Shown here: one piece after another, positions 12,467 to 20,568 of the stretch
Layout of the letters: each line of letters starts with the position of its first letter
Position numbering within the stretch: the first letter of the stretch is position 1
NCBI GenBank assembly: GCA_017649645.1
Contig: JAGCGK010000059.1
Location: 1 to 59,846, forward strand
Direction: 5' to 3'
DNA from: Clostridiales bacterium
Lineage (GTDB): Bacteria; Bacillota; Clostridia; Saccharofermentanales; Saccharofermentanaceae
DNA length: 59,846 nucleotides
Program-made: the position numbers and the translations under genes
The notes under the pieces: model-generated
Seen by the model: only the letters and a program-made list of their open reading frames with translations
Told to the model about the DNA's origin: nothing
Database searches by the model: none

Positions 12467-14236
12467 TTATTCAACGTCCTGTAAGGCGTCGTATCCGGTT
12501 TCTCCGGTCCTTACTTTGACAACTTCCTGGATGTTGCTTACGAAGATCTTACCGTCACCGATGTGACCTGTATAAAGTGTCTTCTTAGCTACATCGATTA
12601 CTTTCTGTACAGGTACTGCGACAACTACTACAGAGATCTGGATCTTAGGGAGGAGTGATGCTTCAACCGGAACACCACGGTAGAACTCCTGTCTTCCTTT
12701 CTGTGCGCCGCAACCCATTACGTGAGTTACTGTCATACCGGTAATACCGATAGCCATAAGTGCGTTTTTAAGTTTATCGAGCTTAGCTTCTTTACATACG
12801 ATGTCGATCTTGGTGTAGATGTGACCGTCTTTGTCAGCCTTAGCTTCGAAAACAGGTACTGACTTAACTTCAACTGCCTCAGCCTCAGGAACATCACCTG
12901 TTACGATAACCGGCTCGTCAGCACCTTCAACGATAGCCTGTGGTGCGAACTTAAATCCTGCATAAGCTGTTGTAAGACCATGCTCGGAGATATCCATACC
13001 TTCGATCTCGTCTTCTCTGGAAGCACGAAGGCCAACTGTCTTTTTGATGATAACGAATGTAGCACCCATGAGAACTGCTGTCCAAGCGACGATACATGCG
13101 ATACCCAAGCACTGTACACCGAATACTTTCATACCATCTGCAAAGCTTGTGCCGTGGATCAAAGCATATACCGGACCGTCAACACCAAGTGAAGATGTGT
13201 TTGTAGCAAGGAAACCTGCCAAGAGAGTACCCAAGATACCGTTTGCCATATGTACGCCGACTGCACCAACCGGATCATCGATGTGGAGCTTGAGGTCAAG
13301 TACTTCGATAACAATGATTACTACAATACCTGAGATGATACCTTCAACGATAGCACCTGCTGCATCGATACAGTGACAACCTGCTGTTACACAAACGAGA
13401 CCTGCAAGGGAAGCGTTGATACACATTGATACATCAGGCTTACCGTTCTTGACCCAAGTGTAGATAAGAGCTGTTACGGTTGCGACTGCAGGAGCGATAG
13501 TGGTTGTAAGGAAGATAGCTGCGAGCTGTTCACCTGATGTTGCTGCTGCACCGTTAAATCCGTACCAACCGAACCAGAGGATGAAGCAACCGAGAGCACC
13601 TAACGGGATGTTATGACCCTGAATAGCGTTTACCTTAACAACTTTACCGGCCTTGTCTTTTACATACTTACCGATACGAGGTCCGAGAACGATGGCACCG
13701 ATAAGAGCGGATACACCACCGACTGTATGGATAGCTGCGGAACCTGCGAAATCGAAGAATCCGAGCTTAGCGAGCCATCCGTTCGGGTTCCATACCCAAC
13801 CTGCTTCGATAGGGTATACAACCAATGAAAGAATTGCTGAATATACACAATATGTACTGAACTTAATTCTTTCTGCTACTGCGCCGGAAACGATCGTTGC
13901 TGCTGTAGCGCAGAAGACGAGGTTGAATACAAAACTGGATGCGTTAGTCTGCATGAATCCGGTAAAGTCAGTAAAGATACTAAGGTTAGGAACACCAACG
14001 AAACCCATTATCATATCTTCACTCATCATGAGTCCGAATCCCAAGAAGATGAAACAAACTGTACCGATACAGAAGTCCATCAAGTTCTTCATCAGGATGT
14101 TACCTGCGTTCTTGTAACGGCAGAAACCTGTCTCGAGCATTGCGAAGCCGGCCTGCATGAAAAATACTAAAGCTGCACCTATCAAAAACCATATTCCGAA
14201 GATCTCTTCGTCTATATAAGCCAATACGTCTGACAT
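12467..14236 (-). CDS. amt: Ammonium transporter fused to a P-II regulatory domain
   Basis: A 589-residue fusion. Residues 1-430 are an Amt/Rh ammonium channel of about eleven helices, with typical motifs such as the opening GAALVFFMQAGFAMLETG, LGCFILWFGWYGFNGA and an H-rich pore region (AIHTVGG; VHMANGILG). A linker of about 45 residues leads to a full GlnB/GlnK domain at about 476-589. That domain keeps the T-loop tyrosine in QEFYRGVPVE, where uridylylation occurs in some relatives, and the ATP-binding end GKIFVSNIQEVVKVRTGETG. In ordinary systems GlnK is a separate protein that blocks the channel in the 2-oxoglutarate/ADP-dependent state, so here the gate is tethered. It follows glnN by 15 bases and has its own AAAGGAG site. 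Confidence 0.95.
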   Translation of the reverse strand: MSDVLAYIDEEIFGIWFLIGAALVFFMQAGFAMLETGFCRYKNAGNILMKNLMDFCIGTVCFIFLGFGLMMSEDMIMGFVGVPNLSIFTDFTGFMQTNASSFVFNLVFCATAATIVSGAVAERIKFSTYCVYSAILSLVVYPIEAGWVWNPNGWLAKLGFFDFAGSAAIHTVGGVSALIGAIVLGPRIGKYVKDKAGKVVKVNAIQGHNIPLGALGCFILWFGWYGFNGAAATSGEQLAAIFLTTTIAPAVATVTALIYTWVKNGKPDVSMCINASLAGLVCVTAGCHCIDAAGAIVEGIISGIVVIIVIEVLDLKLHIDDPVGAVGVHMANGILGTLLAGFLATNTSSLGVDGPVYALIHGTSFADGMKVFGVQCLGIACIVAWTAVLMGATFVIIKKTVGLRASREDEIEGMDISEHGLTTAYAGFKFAPQAIVEGADEPVIVTGDVPEAEAVEVKSVPVFEAKADKDGHIYTKIDIVCKEAKLDKLKNALMAIGITGMTVTHVMGCGAQKGRQEFYRGVPVEASLLPKIQISVVVVAVPVQKVIDVAKKTLYTGHIGDGKIFVSNIQEVVKVRTGETGYDALQDVE

Positions 14237-14251
14237 AAAAATTCTCCTTTG

Positions 14252-16354
14252 TTATCTGACGCCGAAGAGTAATTCGCCATATGAAGGGAATGGCCAATAC
14301 TTAGCGGCACAGAGTGATTCTGCTTTGTCTACTGATGCTCTCAGATCCTGCATTGCTACGAATACGGAATCTCTGTAAGCATAGGACTGCTTTGAAATAT
14401 CTGAAATCTCGTGTACTGATACGACTGCATTCTCGAGGATGTCGATCTTATCTGAGATAGAAGCCTGGATCTTAACAAGCTTTGTAATAAGGTTCTTCTC
14501 GAAAACAGCGTCTACGCCAGCTGCGTTTGAAACTGAAACTGCCGTATCGGACAACTCCTTGATGTAAGAAGTGATAGCAGGGAGGATATCCTTTCTTGCC
14601 ATGTCGATCATTGTCAAAGCTTCGATATTGATCGTCTTCGAATAGTTCTCGAGGAGGATATCGTGTCTGGATTGCATCTCTGCCAAACTGAATACACCAA
14701 ACTTCAAGAATACGTCCTTGTTCTTCTGATCGAGGAAACGATCCATTGCTTCAGGTGTGCTTCTGAGGTTCAGGAGACCTCTGTCATCAACTGCTTCCTT
14801 GATCCAGTGCTCGTCATAACCGTTACCGTTGAAGATGATCCTCTTATGAGCTGTAATGGTCTCCTTGATAAGCTTAGCAAGAGCAGTTTGGAAATCCTTC
14901 TTCTTAACTTTCTCGAGCTTGTCAGCGAATTCACAGAGGGAATCTGCAACTGCTGTGTTGAGCATGATGTTTGCACAAGCAATGGAGTTAGCTGAACCGA
15001 GCATTCTGAACTCGAACTTGTTTCCTGTAAATGCGAACGGTGAAGTTCTGTTACGGTCTGTAGAATCCTTAGGGAACTTAGGAAGAACGTCAACACCGAT
15101 CTCCATTTGTACCCTGGACTTCTTATGTACTGACTTACCGCTTACGATGGACTCGATGATCTCATTGAGCTCATCACCAAGGAACATTGAAACAACTGCC
15201 GGAGGTGCTTCGTTAGCGCCGAGTCTGTGATCGTTACCTGCTGTAGCAACAGAGATTCTCAAGAGGTCTTGGTGAACATCTACTGCTCTTATAACAGCTG
15301 CGAGGAACAACAGGAATTGTGCGTTCTCGGAAGGTGTATCACCAGGTTCCAAAAGGTTAGCGCCAGTGCTTGTGGAGATGGACCAGTTGTTGTGCTTACC
15401 TGAACCGTTAACTCCTGCGAATGGCTTCTCGTGTAAGAGACATACGAGACCGTGCTTCTTAGCAACCTTTTGCATGATCTCCATCATCAACTGGTTGTGA
15501 TCAGTTGCGATGTTTGTTGTTGTAAAGATAGGAGCGAGCTCGTGCTGTGCAGGAGCAACCTCGTTATGCTTTGTCTTAGCAAGAACACCGAGCTTCCAAA
15601 GTTCTTCATCAAGATCCTTCATGTAAGCTGAAACTCTTGGCTTGATAGCTCCGAAGTAATGATCTTCAAGCTCTTGTCCCTTAGGAGGCTTAGCTCCGAA
15701 AAGTGTTCTTCCTGTATAGATAAGATCTTTTCTTTGATTATAGAGTTCTACAGGAATGAGGAAGTACTCTTGCTCAGGTCCGACTGTTGTCTTAACTGTG
15801 AGATGCGGATCTTCATTACCGAAGAGTCTCAAGATCCTGACTGCTTGCTTACTGATAACTTCCATTGATCTAAGAAGTGGTGTTTTCTTATCAAGTGCCT
15901 CACCGCTATATGAACAGAAAGCTGTCGGGATGCAAAGTGTATTATCTTTGATAAATGCGAAGCTTGTCGGATCCCATGCTGTATAGCCTCTTGCCTCAAA
16001 TGTTGCTCTCAATCCGCCGGAAGGGAAGGAAGAAGCATCAGGTTCACCTTGTACGAGCTCCTTACCGGAGAACTCCATTATTACGCTGCCTTCTTTTGTT
16101 GGACAGATGAAGCTGTCGTGCTTCTCGGCTGTAATACCTGTAAGTGGTTGGAACCAGTGAGTGAAGTGTGTGGCTCCTTTTTCGACCGCCCAATCCTTCA
16201 TTGCATTAGCTACTACATTAGCGATCTCAATATTTAGTGGAAGGCCTTCTTCGATTGTCTTCTTCATGGCCTTGTAAGTTTCCTTAGGAAGGCGAGCCTT
16301 CATGATCTGCTCATTAAAGACCATTGTTCCAAAAATCTCTGGTACGTTTGTCAT
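14252..16354 (-). CDS. glnN: Type III glutamine synthetase
   Basis: A 700-residue enzyme condensing ammonia and glutamate to glutamine with ATP. Length and sequence fit GSIII (GlnN), not the 440-470-residue GSI. Recognisable segments include [11 protein letters not shown] (about 190-200), [16 protein letters not shown] and the ATP-binding region [17 protein letters not shown], in which SGKHNNWS is a GSIII hallmark, and the catalytic stretch [16 protein letters not shown]. The start has GGAGG 9 bases upstream. It leads the minus-strand nitrogen operon with its own promoter (16424-16452) and leader terminator (16369-16408). An ANTAR antiterminator-type regulator is encoded divergently 260 bases away. 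Confidence 0.96.
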   Translation of the reverse strand: MTNVPEIFGTMVFNEQIMKARLPKETYKAMKKTIEEGLPLNIEIANVVANAMKDWAVEKGATHFTHWFQPLTGITAEKHDSFICPTKEGSVIMEFSGKELVQGEPDASSFPSGGLRATFEARGYTAWDPTSFAFIKDNTLCIPTAFCSYSGEALDKKTPLLRSMEVISKQAVRILRLFGNEDPHLTVKTTVGPEQEYFLIPVELYNQRKDLIYTGRTLFGAKPPKGQELEDHYFGAIKPRVSAYMKDLDEELWKLGVLAKTKHNEVAPAQHELAPIFTTTNIATDHNQLMMEIMQKVAKKHGLVCLLHEKPFAGVNGSGKHNNWSISTSTGANLLEPGDTPSENAQFLLFLAAVIRAVDVHQDLLRISVATAGNDHRLGANEAPPAVVSMFLGDELNEIIESIVSGKSVHKKSRVQMEIGVDVLPKFPKDSTDRNRTSPFAFTGNKFEFRMLGSANSIACANIMLNTAVADSLCEFADKLEKVKKKDFQTALAKLIKETITAHKRIIFNGNGYDEHWIKEAVDDRGLLNLRSTPEAMDRFLDQKNKDVFLKFGVFSLAEMQSRHDILLENYSKTINIEALTMIDMARKDILPAITSYIKELSDTAVSVSNAAGVDAVFEKNLITKLVKIQASISDKIDILENAVVSVHEISDISKQSYAYRDSVFVAMQDLRASVDKAESLCAAKYWPFPSYGELLFGVR

Positions 16355-16368
16355 AGTATTTTACCTCC

Positions 16369-16408
16369 AAAAAAATTAGGCGCTTAGACCACTAAGATCC
16401 AAGCGCCT
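16369..16408 (-). terminator. Leader terminator / attenuator in front of glnN
   Basis: Read on the minus strand, AGGCGCTT (16408-16401) pairs perfectly with AAGCGCCT (16385-16378). GGATC and GGTCT extend the helix inside with G-U pairs. A T-rich tail of about nine residues follows (16377-16369) and leads straight into GGAGG at 16368-16364. The predicted transcript start is about ten bases upstream of the stem. This is the same compact arrangement as in front of carA, and both stems are preceded by GCAA(A/T)GGCG. Read-through must be regulated or partial. The nearby ANTAR protein is the obvious candidate, but the twin six-base-loop hairpins known for ANTAR targets are not clearly present. Confidence 0.75.
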
Positions 16409-16423
16409 TTGCTTTATGTCGCT

Positions 16424-16452
16424 ATACTACGTCTACATATTTTGATTGTCAA
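16424..16452 (-). promoter_or_regulatory. Promoter of the glnN operon
   Basis: On the minus strand a perfect TTGACA (16452-16447) and TAGTAT (16429-16424) are spaced by 17 bases. Transcription would begin near 16417. Confidence 0.82.
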
Positions 16453-16508
16453 CACAAAATGCATAAAAAGATTAGCAAACTTGCAATATGACATATATCC
16501 ATTTCGAA

Positions 16509-16571
16509 AAATGAATGATTTTTCACGCAAAATGAATTTTCTGCTTTAAGAAATTGCAAAATCATTCATTT
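16509..16571. repeat. 14-bp perfect inverted repeat between glnN and the ANTAR gene
   Basis: AAATGAATGATTTT at 16509-16522 is exactly repeated in inverse at 16558-16571, enclosing 35 bases that contain further short complementary arms (GCAA/TTGC and AATTTTCT/AGAAATT). The right arm overlaps the -35 and spacer of the predicted promoter for the ANTAR gene, and the whole element lies more than 55 bases upstream of the glnN -35. It could be an operator pair for a dimeric regulator, or a long cruciform/hairpin. Confidence 0.6.
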
Positions 16572-16582
16572 AAGAGTAGATT
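16554..16582 (+). promoter_or_regulatory. Possible promoter of the ANTAR-dapF-dapL operon
   Basis: TTGCAA (16554-16559) and TAGATT (16577-16582) are 17 bases apart. The match to consensus is moderate. Confidence 0.4.
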
Positions 16583-16614
16583 AATGTCAGAAAGATAAGA
16601 AAGGGTGAATATCC

Positions 16615-17223
16615 TTGAGTTCAACCGGTATAGATAAGGTATTGATACTAAATGAAAATAAAGTGAAGAGTAAGCTTCTGGTAACTCTCGTTGTCCAGGG
16701 GCTTAAGCACGCCACAAGTGTCAATGAATCCGGTTTGGACGATAAAGGACTTAAGCTCGTAAGAGAAGGAGATTATGGTCTTCTAATTATAGTATCCGAT
16801 ATAAAGAACGAAATGGCGCTTAAGGCAGCCAAACTTGCATCGATCCATCCGACAGCATCCATCATGCATATAGCAGATGAGACAGATTTTTCGAGCAATG
16901 AAGATAAAGAAGCAAGAGAAAGGCTTCTTGATATCGGAGCGATACTTCTTGTCAAACCTTTAAGCAAGAATTCATTCCTGGTGGCAGTCAATTCTGCAGA
17001 CATGGCTCATATAAGACTATGTAAGCTTCGAAAAAAGGTTGAGGAAGAAAAGGTCCTTGCCAGGAGCAAACTGATCTTGATGAGAACACTGAGCTTAAGC
17101 GAAGACGAAGCTCATAAGTATATCGAGAAGGAAGCTATGAACAGCGGACAGAAAAAGATAGATGTCGCTTATGAGATCTTAAGAACGTACGATAATCAAC
17201 AGGAGGGTTCAAATGAAATATGA
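16615..17223 (+). CDS. ANTAR-domain transcription antiterminator with degenerate receiver
   Basis: A 202-residue regulator. Residues 1-125 resemble a response-regulator receiver, but the acidic pocket is replaced (ILNENK instead of an acidic pair) and the phosphoacceptor position in YGLLIIVSDIKN is not the usual aspartate motif; the lysine in LLVKPLS is kept. Residues 135-195 form an ANTAR RNA-binding domain: a coiled-coil run (LRKKVEEEKVLARSKLILMR) followed by LSLSEDEAHKYIEKEAMNSGQKKIDVAYEIL. ANTAR proteins bind paired hairpins in leaders and prevent terminator formation, often on nitrogen-utilisation genes. The start is TTG with AAGGGTG about 8 bases upstream; no nearby ATG exists. It overlaps dapF by 11 bases and is divergent from glnN. 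Confidence 0.88.
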   Translation: MSSTGIDKVLILNENKVKSKLLVTLVVQGLKHATSVNESGLDDKGLKLVREGDYGLLIIVSDIKNEMALKAAKLASIHPTASIMHIADETDFSSNEDKEARERLLDIGAILLVKPLSKNSFLVAVNSADMAHIRLCKLRKKVEEEKVLARSKLILMRTLSLSEDEAHKYIEKEAMNSGQKKIDVAYEILRTYDNQQEGSNEI

Positions 17224-18052
17224 ATTCGTTAAGATGCAGGGTTGCGGAAACGATTACGTATACATCGATGCATTTAAGTACGATATAAAAGATCCGGGTT
17301 CTTTGTCCGTGAAGGTATCGGACAGGCACTTCGGAATAGGAAGCGACGGCTTGATCCTTGTAGCTCCGTCAAAAGTAGCTGACGGTCAGATGATAATGTT
17401 CAACCTTGACGGATCTCAAAGTCAGATGTGCGGTAACGGCATCCGCTGCGTAGGTAAGTTCCTCTACGATATAAAGGGAATAAAGAAAGACGTTCTTACC
17501 ATAGAGACATTATGCGGTGTCAAGACTCTCAATATGAAGGTTGAAAACGGTGAGGCAGTCGCAGCAACTGTAGATATGGGTGCTGTGATCCTTAAACCTT
17601 CTGATATTCCGGTAGCTCTTGACGGAGACATGATAGTAAATAAAAAAGTTGATATAGACGGTAAGGAATACGGCATTACATGCGTATCGATGGGTAATCC
17701 GCACTGTGTTGTTTTCGAGGATGATGTAGAGGATCTTCCTCTTGAGACTATAGGTCCAAAGTTCGAGAATAACAAGATCTTCCCACAGCGTACCAATACC
17801 GAATTCGTAAAGGTGATCGACAAGAATCATCTGAGGATGAGAGTGTGGGAGAGAGGCTCGGGAGAGACATGGGCCTGCGGAACAGGTACATGTGCGACGG
17901 TTGTAGCAGCCTGCCTTAACCGTTATTGCAACAAGGGTGAAGATGTTGAGGTTCAGCTTAACGGAGGAAAGCTCGTCATTAACTATACCGACGAGAGAGT
18001 CCTCATGACAGGACCTTGCGTAACATCATTTAAAGGTGAGATCGATATCTGA
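17213..18052 (+). CDS. dapF: Diaminopimelate epimerase
   Basis: A 279-residue cofactor-independent epimerase converting LL- to meso-diaminopimelate for peptidoglycan and lysine. The two catalytic cysteines are C73 (MCGNGIRC) and C222 (ACGTGTC), in the family's two pseudo-symmetrical halves; the start MKYEFVKMQGCGNDYV is also typical. Length is normal. The start lies inside the end of the ANTAR gene with GGAGG upstream, so the two are translationally coupled. dapL follows after 15 bases, which puts two consecutive DAP-pathway steps in one operon with a nitrogen regulator. Confidence 0.96.
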   Translation: MKYEFVKMQGCGNDYVYIDAFKYDIKDPGSLSVKVSDRHFGIGSDGLILVAPSKVADGQMIMFNLDGSQSQMCGNGIRCVGKFLYDIKGIKKDVLTIETLCGVKTLNMKVENGEAVAATVDMGAVILKPSDIPVALDGDMIVNKKVDIDGKEYGITCVSMGNPHCVVFEDDVEDLPLETIGPKFENNKIFPQRTNTEFVKVIDKNHLRMRVWERGSGETWACGTGTCATVVAACLNRYCNKGEDVEVQLNGGKLVINYTDERVLMTGPCVTSFKGEIDI

Positions 18053-18067
18053 TCGGAGGAAATATAT

Positions 18068-19252
18068 ATGCACATAAACAGTAATTACAAGAATATCTCT
18101 GAAACGTATCTCTTTTCTGAGATTGCCCAGAGAGTCAAGAAGTTCTCGGAACAAAACCCTGATGCCCAGATAATCAGGATGGGTATCGGTGATGTAACAA
18201 GACCTCTTTGCAGTTCAGCCGTTAACGCCTTGAAGAAGGCCGCTGATGAGATGGGTACCAAAGATGGCTTCAAAGGCTACGGTCCTGAGCAGGGATATGA
18301 TTTTTTGAAACAGGCTCTGGCTGATTACTATAAGACTACCTCCGGAGTTGCTCTGGAACTTGATGAGATCTTTGTCTCAGACGGAGCCAAGAGCGATCTT
18401 GGTAACATCCTTGATATCTTCTCGGATGATAATGTCGTGGCTGTTACTGATCCTGTATATCCCGTATATGTTGATACAAATACGATGGCAGGTCGTAAGA
18501 TCGTTTATCTTCCTGCTAACAAGGATAACGGATTCCTTCCTATGCCTTCGCCTGACCTGGAGGCTGACATCATCTATCTTTGTTCTCCTAATAACCCGAC
18601 AGGCGCCGCTTATACCAAAGATCAGCTGAAAGTCTGGATCGATTATGCTCTGTCGCGTGATGCAGTGATCCTTTTCGATTGTGCTTACGAAGCTTTTGTA
18701 ACCGATCCTAAGGTGCCAAGGTCCATCTTTGCCGTAGAGGGAGCAAAAAAATGCGCCATAGAATTCTGTTCCTTCTCGAAAACAGCCGGTTTCACAGGCA
18801 CAAGATGCGGTTACACCGTAGTTCCTAACGATCTCATCCGCGAAGGAATGAAGCTTCAGAAGATGTGGCTGAGAAGACAGACAACAAAATTTAACGGTGT
18901 CTCATATCCTGTCCAGTGTGCAGCTGCTGCCTGCCTCAGCAAAACAGGTTTGGAGGAGATAGCTTCTAACCTTGAGTACTACAAGTACAATGCAGATGTG
19001 ATAACATCCACTTTCGACGAGTTAGGATGGCCGTATACGGGCGGCAAGAACTCTCCGTATGTCTGGGTAAAATGCCCTGATGGTCTCTCATCCTGGGATT
19101 TCTTTGACGCACTCCTTACGAAAGCAAATGTTGTCGGCACTCCTGGCGCGGGATTCGGACAGAACGGAGAGGGTTTCTTAAGACTTACGTCATTCAATAC
19201 CCACGGCAACACCATGGAAGCGATGAGAAGGATCAAAGAAGTATTTAAATAA
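18068..19252 (+). CDS. dapL: LL-diaminopimelate aminotransferase
   Basis: A 394-residue fold-type I PLP aminotransferase that converts tetrahydrodipicolinate directly to LL-DAP with glutamate, bypassing the succinylase and acetylase routes. The PLP lysine is K238 in FCSFSKTAGFTGTRCGY; the pyridine-N aspartate is in ILFDCAYEAF; the N-terminal MGIGDVTRPLC and the YGPEQGYDFLKQAL segments are DapL hallmarks. The start has GGAGG 8 bases upstream. It is followed by a strong terminator at 19304. It uses glutamate, which may explain co-transcription with a nitrogen regulator. Presence with dapF makes a complete last section of the pathway. Confidence 0.95.
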   Translation: MHINSNYKNISETYLFSEIAQRVKKFSEQNPDAQIIRMGIGDVTRPLCSSAVNALKKAADEMGTKDGFKGYGPEQGYDFLKQALADYYKTTSGVALELDEIFVSDGAKSDLGNILDIFSDDNVVAVTDPVYPVYVDTNTMAGRKIVYLPANKDNGFLPMPSPDLEADIIYLCSPNNPTGAAYTKDQLKVWIDYALSRDAVILFDCAYEAFVTDPKVPRSIFAVEGAKKCAIEFCSFSKTAGFTGTRCGYTVVPNDLIREGMKLQKMWLRRQTTKFNGVSYPVQCAAAACLSKTGLEEIASNLEYYKYNADVITSTFDELGWPYTGGKNSPYVWVKCPDGLSSWDFFDALLTKANVVGTPGAGFGQNGEGFLRLTSFNTHGNTMEAMRRIKEVFK

Positions 19253-19303
19253 ATGATGAGGATGGACCACTTTTGTGTGTACATCCCCTAAAATGCACCA
19301 AAG

Positions 19304-19347
19304 AAAAACCTGCCAACAAACTCTTGATTTTTGTTAGCAGGTTTTTT
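19304..19347 (+). terminator. Terminator of the ANTAR-dapF-dapL operon
   Basis: AAACCTGCCAACAAA pairs with TTTGTTAGCAGGTTT (one bulged base) around a loop of about eight bases, followed by a run of T at 19341-19347. It is A-rich on the other side, so it could work in both directions. Confidence 0.88.
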
Positions 19348-19378
19348 GTGTTTTGAACACATAAAACTCCTTATTATG

Positions 19379-19425
19379 CACAGGCCTGTGTATAAATATC
19401 GTTTTGCCTGTGTTTTACGCACAGG
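19379..19425. repeat. Cluster of CACAGG/CCTGTG inverted repeats
   Basis: A perfect 12-bp palindrome, CACAGGCCTGTG (19379-19390), is followed by CCTGTG (19407-19412) and its complement CACAGG (19420-19425) with a seven-base loop. The rest of the 309-base gap holds the terminator (upstream) and the MarR-type operators (downstream). The repeats could be operators or small hairpins; no role is known. Confidence 0.45.
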
Positions 19426-19509
19426 AAATCGTTGATAAGACACAAAACAGCAATTATCGGATACAGACAACTGCGTTATTTTGATCAAGGAAGAGTATTT
19501 ACAAAAGAA

Positions 19510-19546
19510 AGGTAATATGTTACCTTAAAAGAGTAATATCTTACCT
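19510..19546. promoter_or_regulatory. Two tandem MarR-type operators
   Basis: A perfect palindrome, AGGTAATATGTTACCT (19510-19525), is followed exactly 21 bases later by the near copy GAGTAATATCTTACCT (19531-19546). The spacing is two helical turns, so two dimers could sit on the same face. The second site ends 15 bases before the marR-family start codon, and the ribosome binding site GGAGG follows at 19552. Autorepression is inferred. The promoter is not clear; a TTTACA at 19498-19503 is a possible -35. Confidence 0.7.
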
Positions 19547-19561
19547 AATCTGGAGGTCGTT

Positions 19562-20035
19562 ATGCATATCCGTGATGTAGTTAACAGCAAGAGTTTGAAT
19601 TTTGAAGGGATACCGTCCAGTTATTATCTCCTTGGCCTTTTGAGTGCCTTTGAGAACCGCTTTCAGGCGATGGCTGACAGCACTATGAAGGAGATAAGCT
19701 GGAAACAGTTCTTTGCGATCATTTGCATTTCATTATGCAAGGAACCTCCAACGTTAAGGGAACTATCTGAAGTTTTAGGTAGTTCACACCAGAATGTAAA
19801 GCAGATACTTTTAAAACTTGAGAGTAAGGGATTTACGGAATTTCGTACAGACGAGAATGACAAGCGAAAACAAAGGATAATACTTACAGATAAGTGTCGT
19901 AAGTTTTGTGAGAAGAATAATGACATGAGTATAAAGATCATGGAAAAGATGTTCGCCGGAATTTCTGAGAAAGACATTAAGACAACTATCAGTACGATAA
20001 CAAGGATAGAGAAGAATCTGACGGAGGTAGTGTAA
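19562..20035 (+). CDS. MarR-family transcriptional regulator
   Basis: A 157-residue winged-helix dimeric regulator. Residues 45-110 hold the DNA-binding domain: ISWKQFFAIICISLCKEPPTLRELSEVLGSSHQNVKQILLKLESKGF with the recognition helix in SSHQNVKQILLKL, then a wing with FRTDENDKRKQRIILT. The flanking N- and C-terminal helices would form the dimer interface. It is the first gene of a three-gene unit (flavodoxin-like gene after 1 base, DUF6920-like gene after another base). It probably represses its own promoter through the twin palindromes just upstream. Cysteines C51, C55, C118 could sense oxidants, but this is speculation. Confidence 0.9.
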   Translation: MHIRDVVNSKSLNFEGIPSSYYLLGLLSAFENRFQAMADSTMKEISWKQFFAIICISLCKEPPTLRELSEVLGSSHQNVKQILLKLESKGFTEFRTDENDKRKQRIILTDKCRKFCEKNNDMSIKIMEKMFAGISEKDIKTTISTITRIEKNLTEVV

Positions 20036-20036
20036 A

Positions 20037-20567
20037 GTGACAGGCGTTGTTATCTATAGATCAAAATACGGATCATCCAAAAAGTATGCAGAGTGGATCT
20101 CTGAATCTACAGGATTTGATTGTTTCTCCGTTGACGGATTTAAGGTTGATTCATTGGATAAATATGACACAGTAATAGTAACCGGAGGCGTATACGCAAC
20201 AGGCATTTCCTGCACTTCCTTCTTGAAAAAGATCATTAATAAAATCGAGGGAAAGAAGGTTGCAGTTTTTACCTGTGCTGCATCGCCGTATGATGAGGTT
20301 TTCTTTAATGAACTTGTTGCTAATAACATGAAAGATGAGCTTTCTGATATACCAGTTTTTTACGGACGAGGCGGTTTTGATATGAAGAACATGTCTTTTG
20401 CCGACAGGACATTATGTAAGATACTCCGTAAAGCTGTCGGCAAAAAGGATCCAAAGGACTATGAGGTATGGGAGAAAGCTCTAATGGAAGTTGCTGAAGA
20501 TGAAGCAGGAGACTGGACAGATAAGTCGTATATCGAACCGTTACTAGACTATCTGAAGGCAGCATAA
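20037..20567 (+). CDS. Flavodoxin-domain protein
   Basis: A 176-residue protein with a flavodoxin-like fold. The FMN phosphate loop is YRSKYGSSKKYAEWI near residues 7-21. A second loop, VTGGVYATGISC, is near 48-60, and a beta-strand pattern ending KKVAVFTCAASPYDE is at about 75-90, as in HemG-type flavodoxins. It starts with GTG and GGAGG lies 9 bases upstream, overlapping the end of the MarR gene. The C-terminal part (residues 130-176) is a charged helical extension. Its likely role is electron transfer or an FMN-dependent reductase controlled by the adjacent MarR protein. Protoporphyrinogen oxidase activity should not be assumed. Confidence 0.82.
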   Translation: MTGVVIYRSKYGSSKKYAEWISESTGFDCFSVDGFKVDSLDKYDTVIVTGGVYATGISCTSFLKKIINKIEGKKVAVFTCAASPYDEVFFNELVANNMKDELSDIPVFYGRGGFDMKNMSFADRTLCKILRKAVGKKDPKDYEVWEKALMEVAEDEAGDWTDKSYIEPLLDYLKAA

Positions 20568-20568
20568 A

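Noticed and set aside
16364-16410. Canonical ANTAR target with two six-base loops in the glnN leader
   Set aside because: Only one long stem fits and its loop does not have the A1/G4 pattern of known ANTAR hexaloops. I keep the ANTAR link as a hypothesis only.
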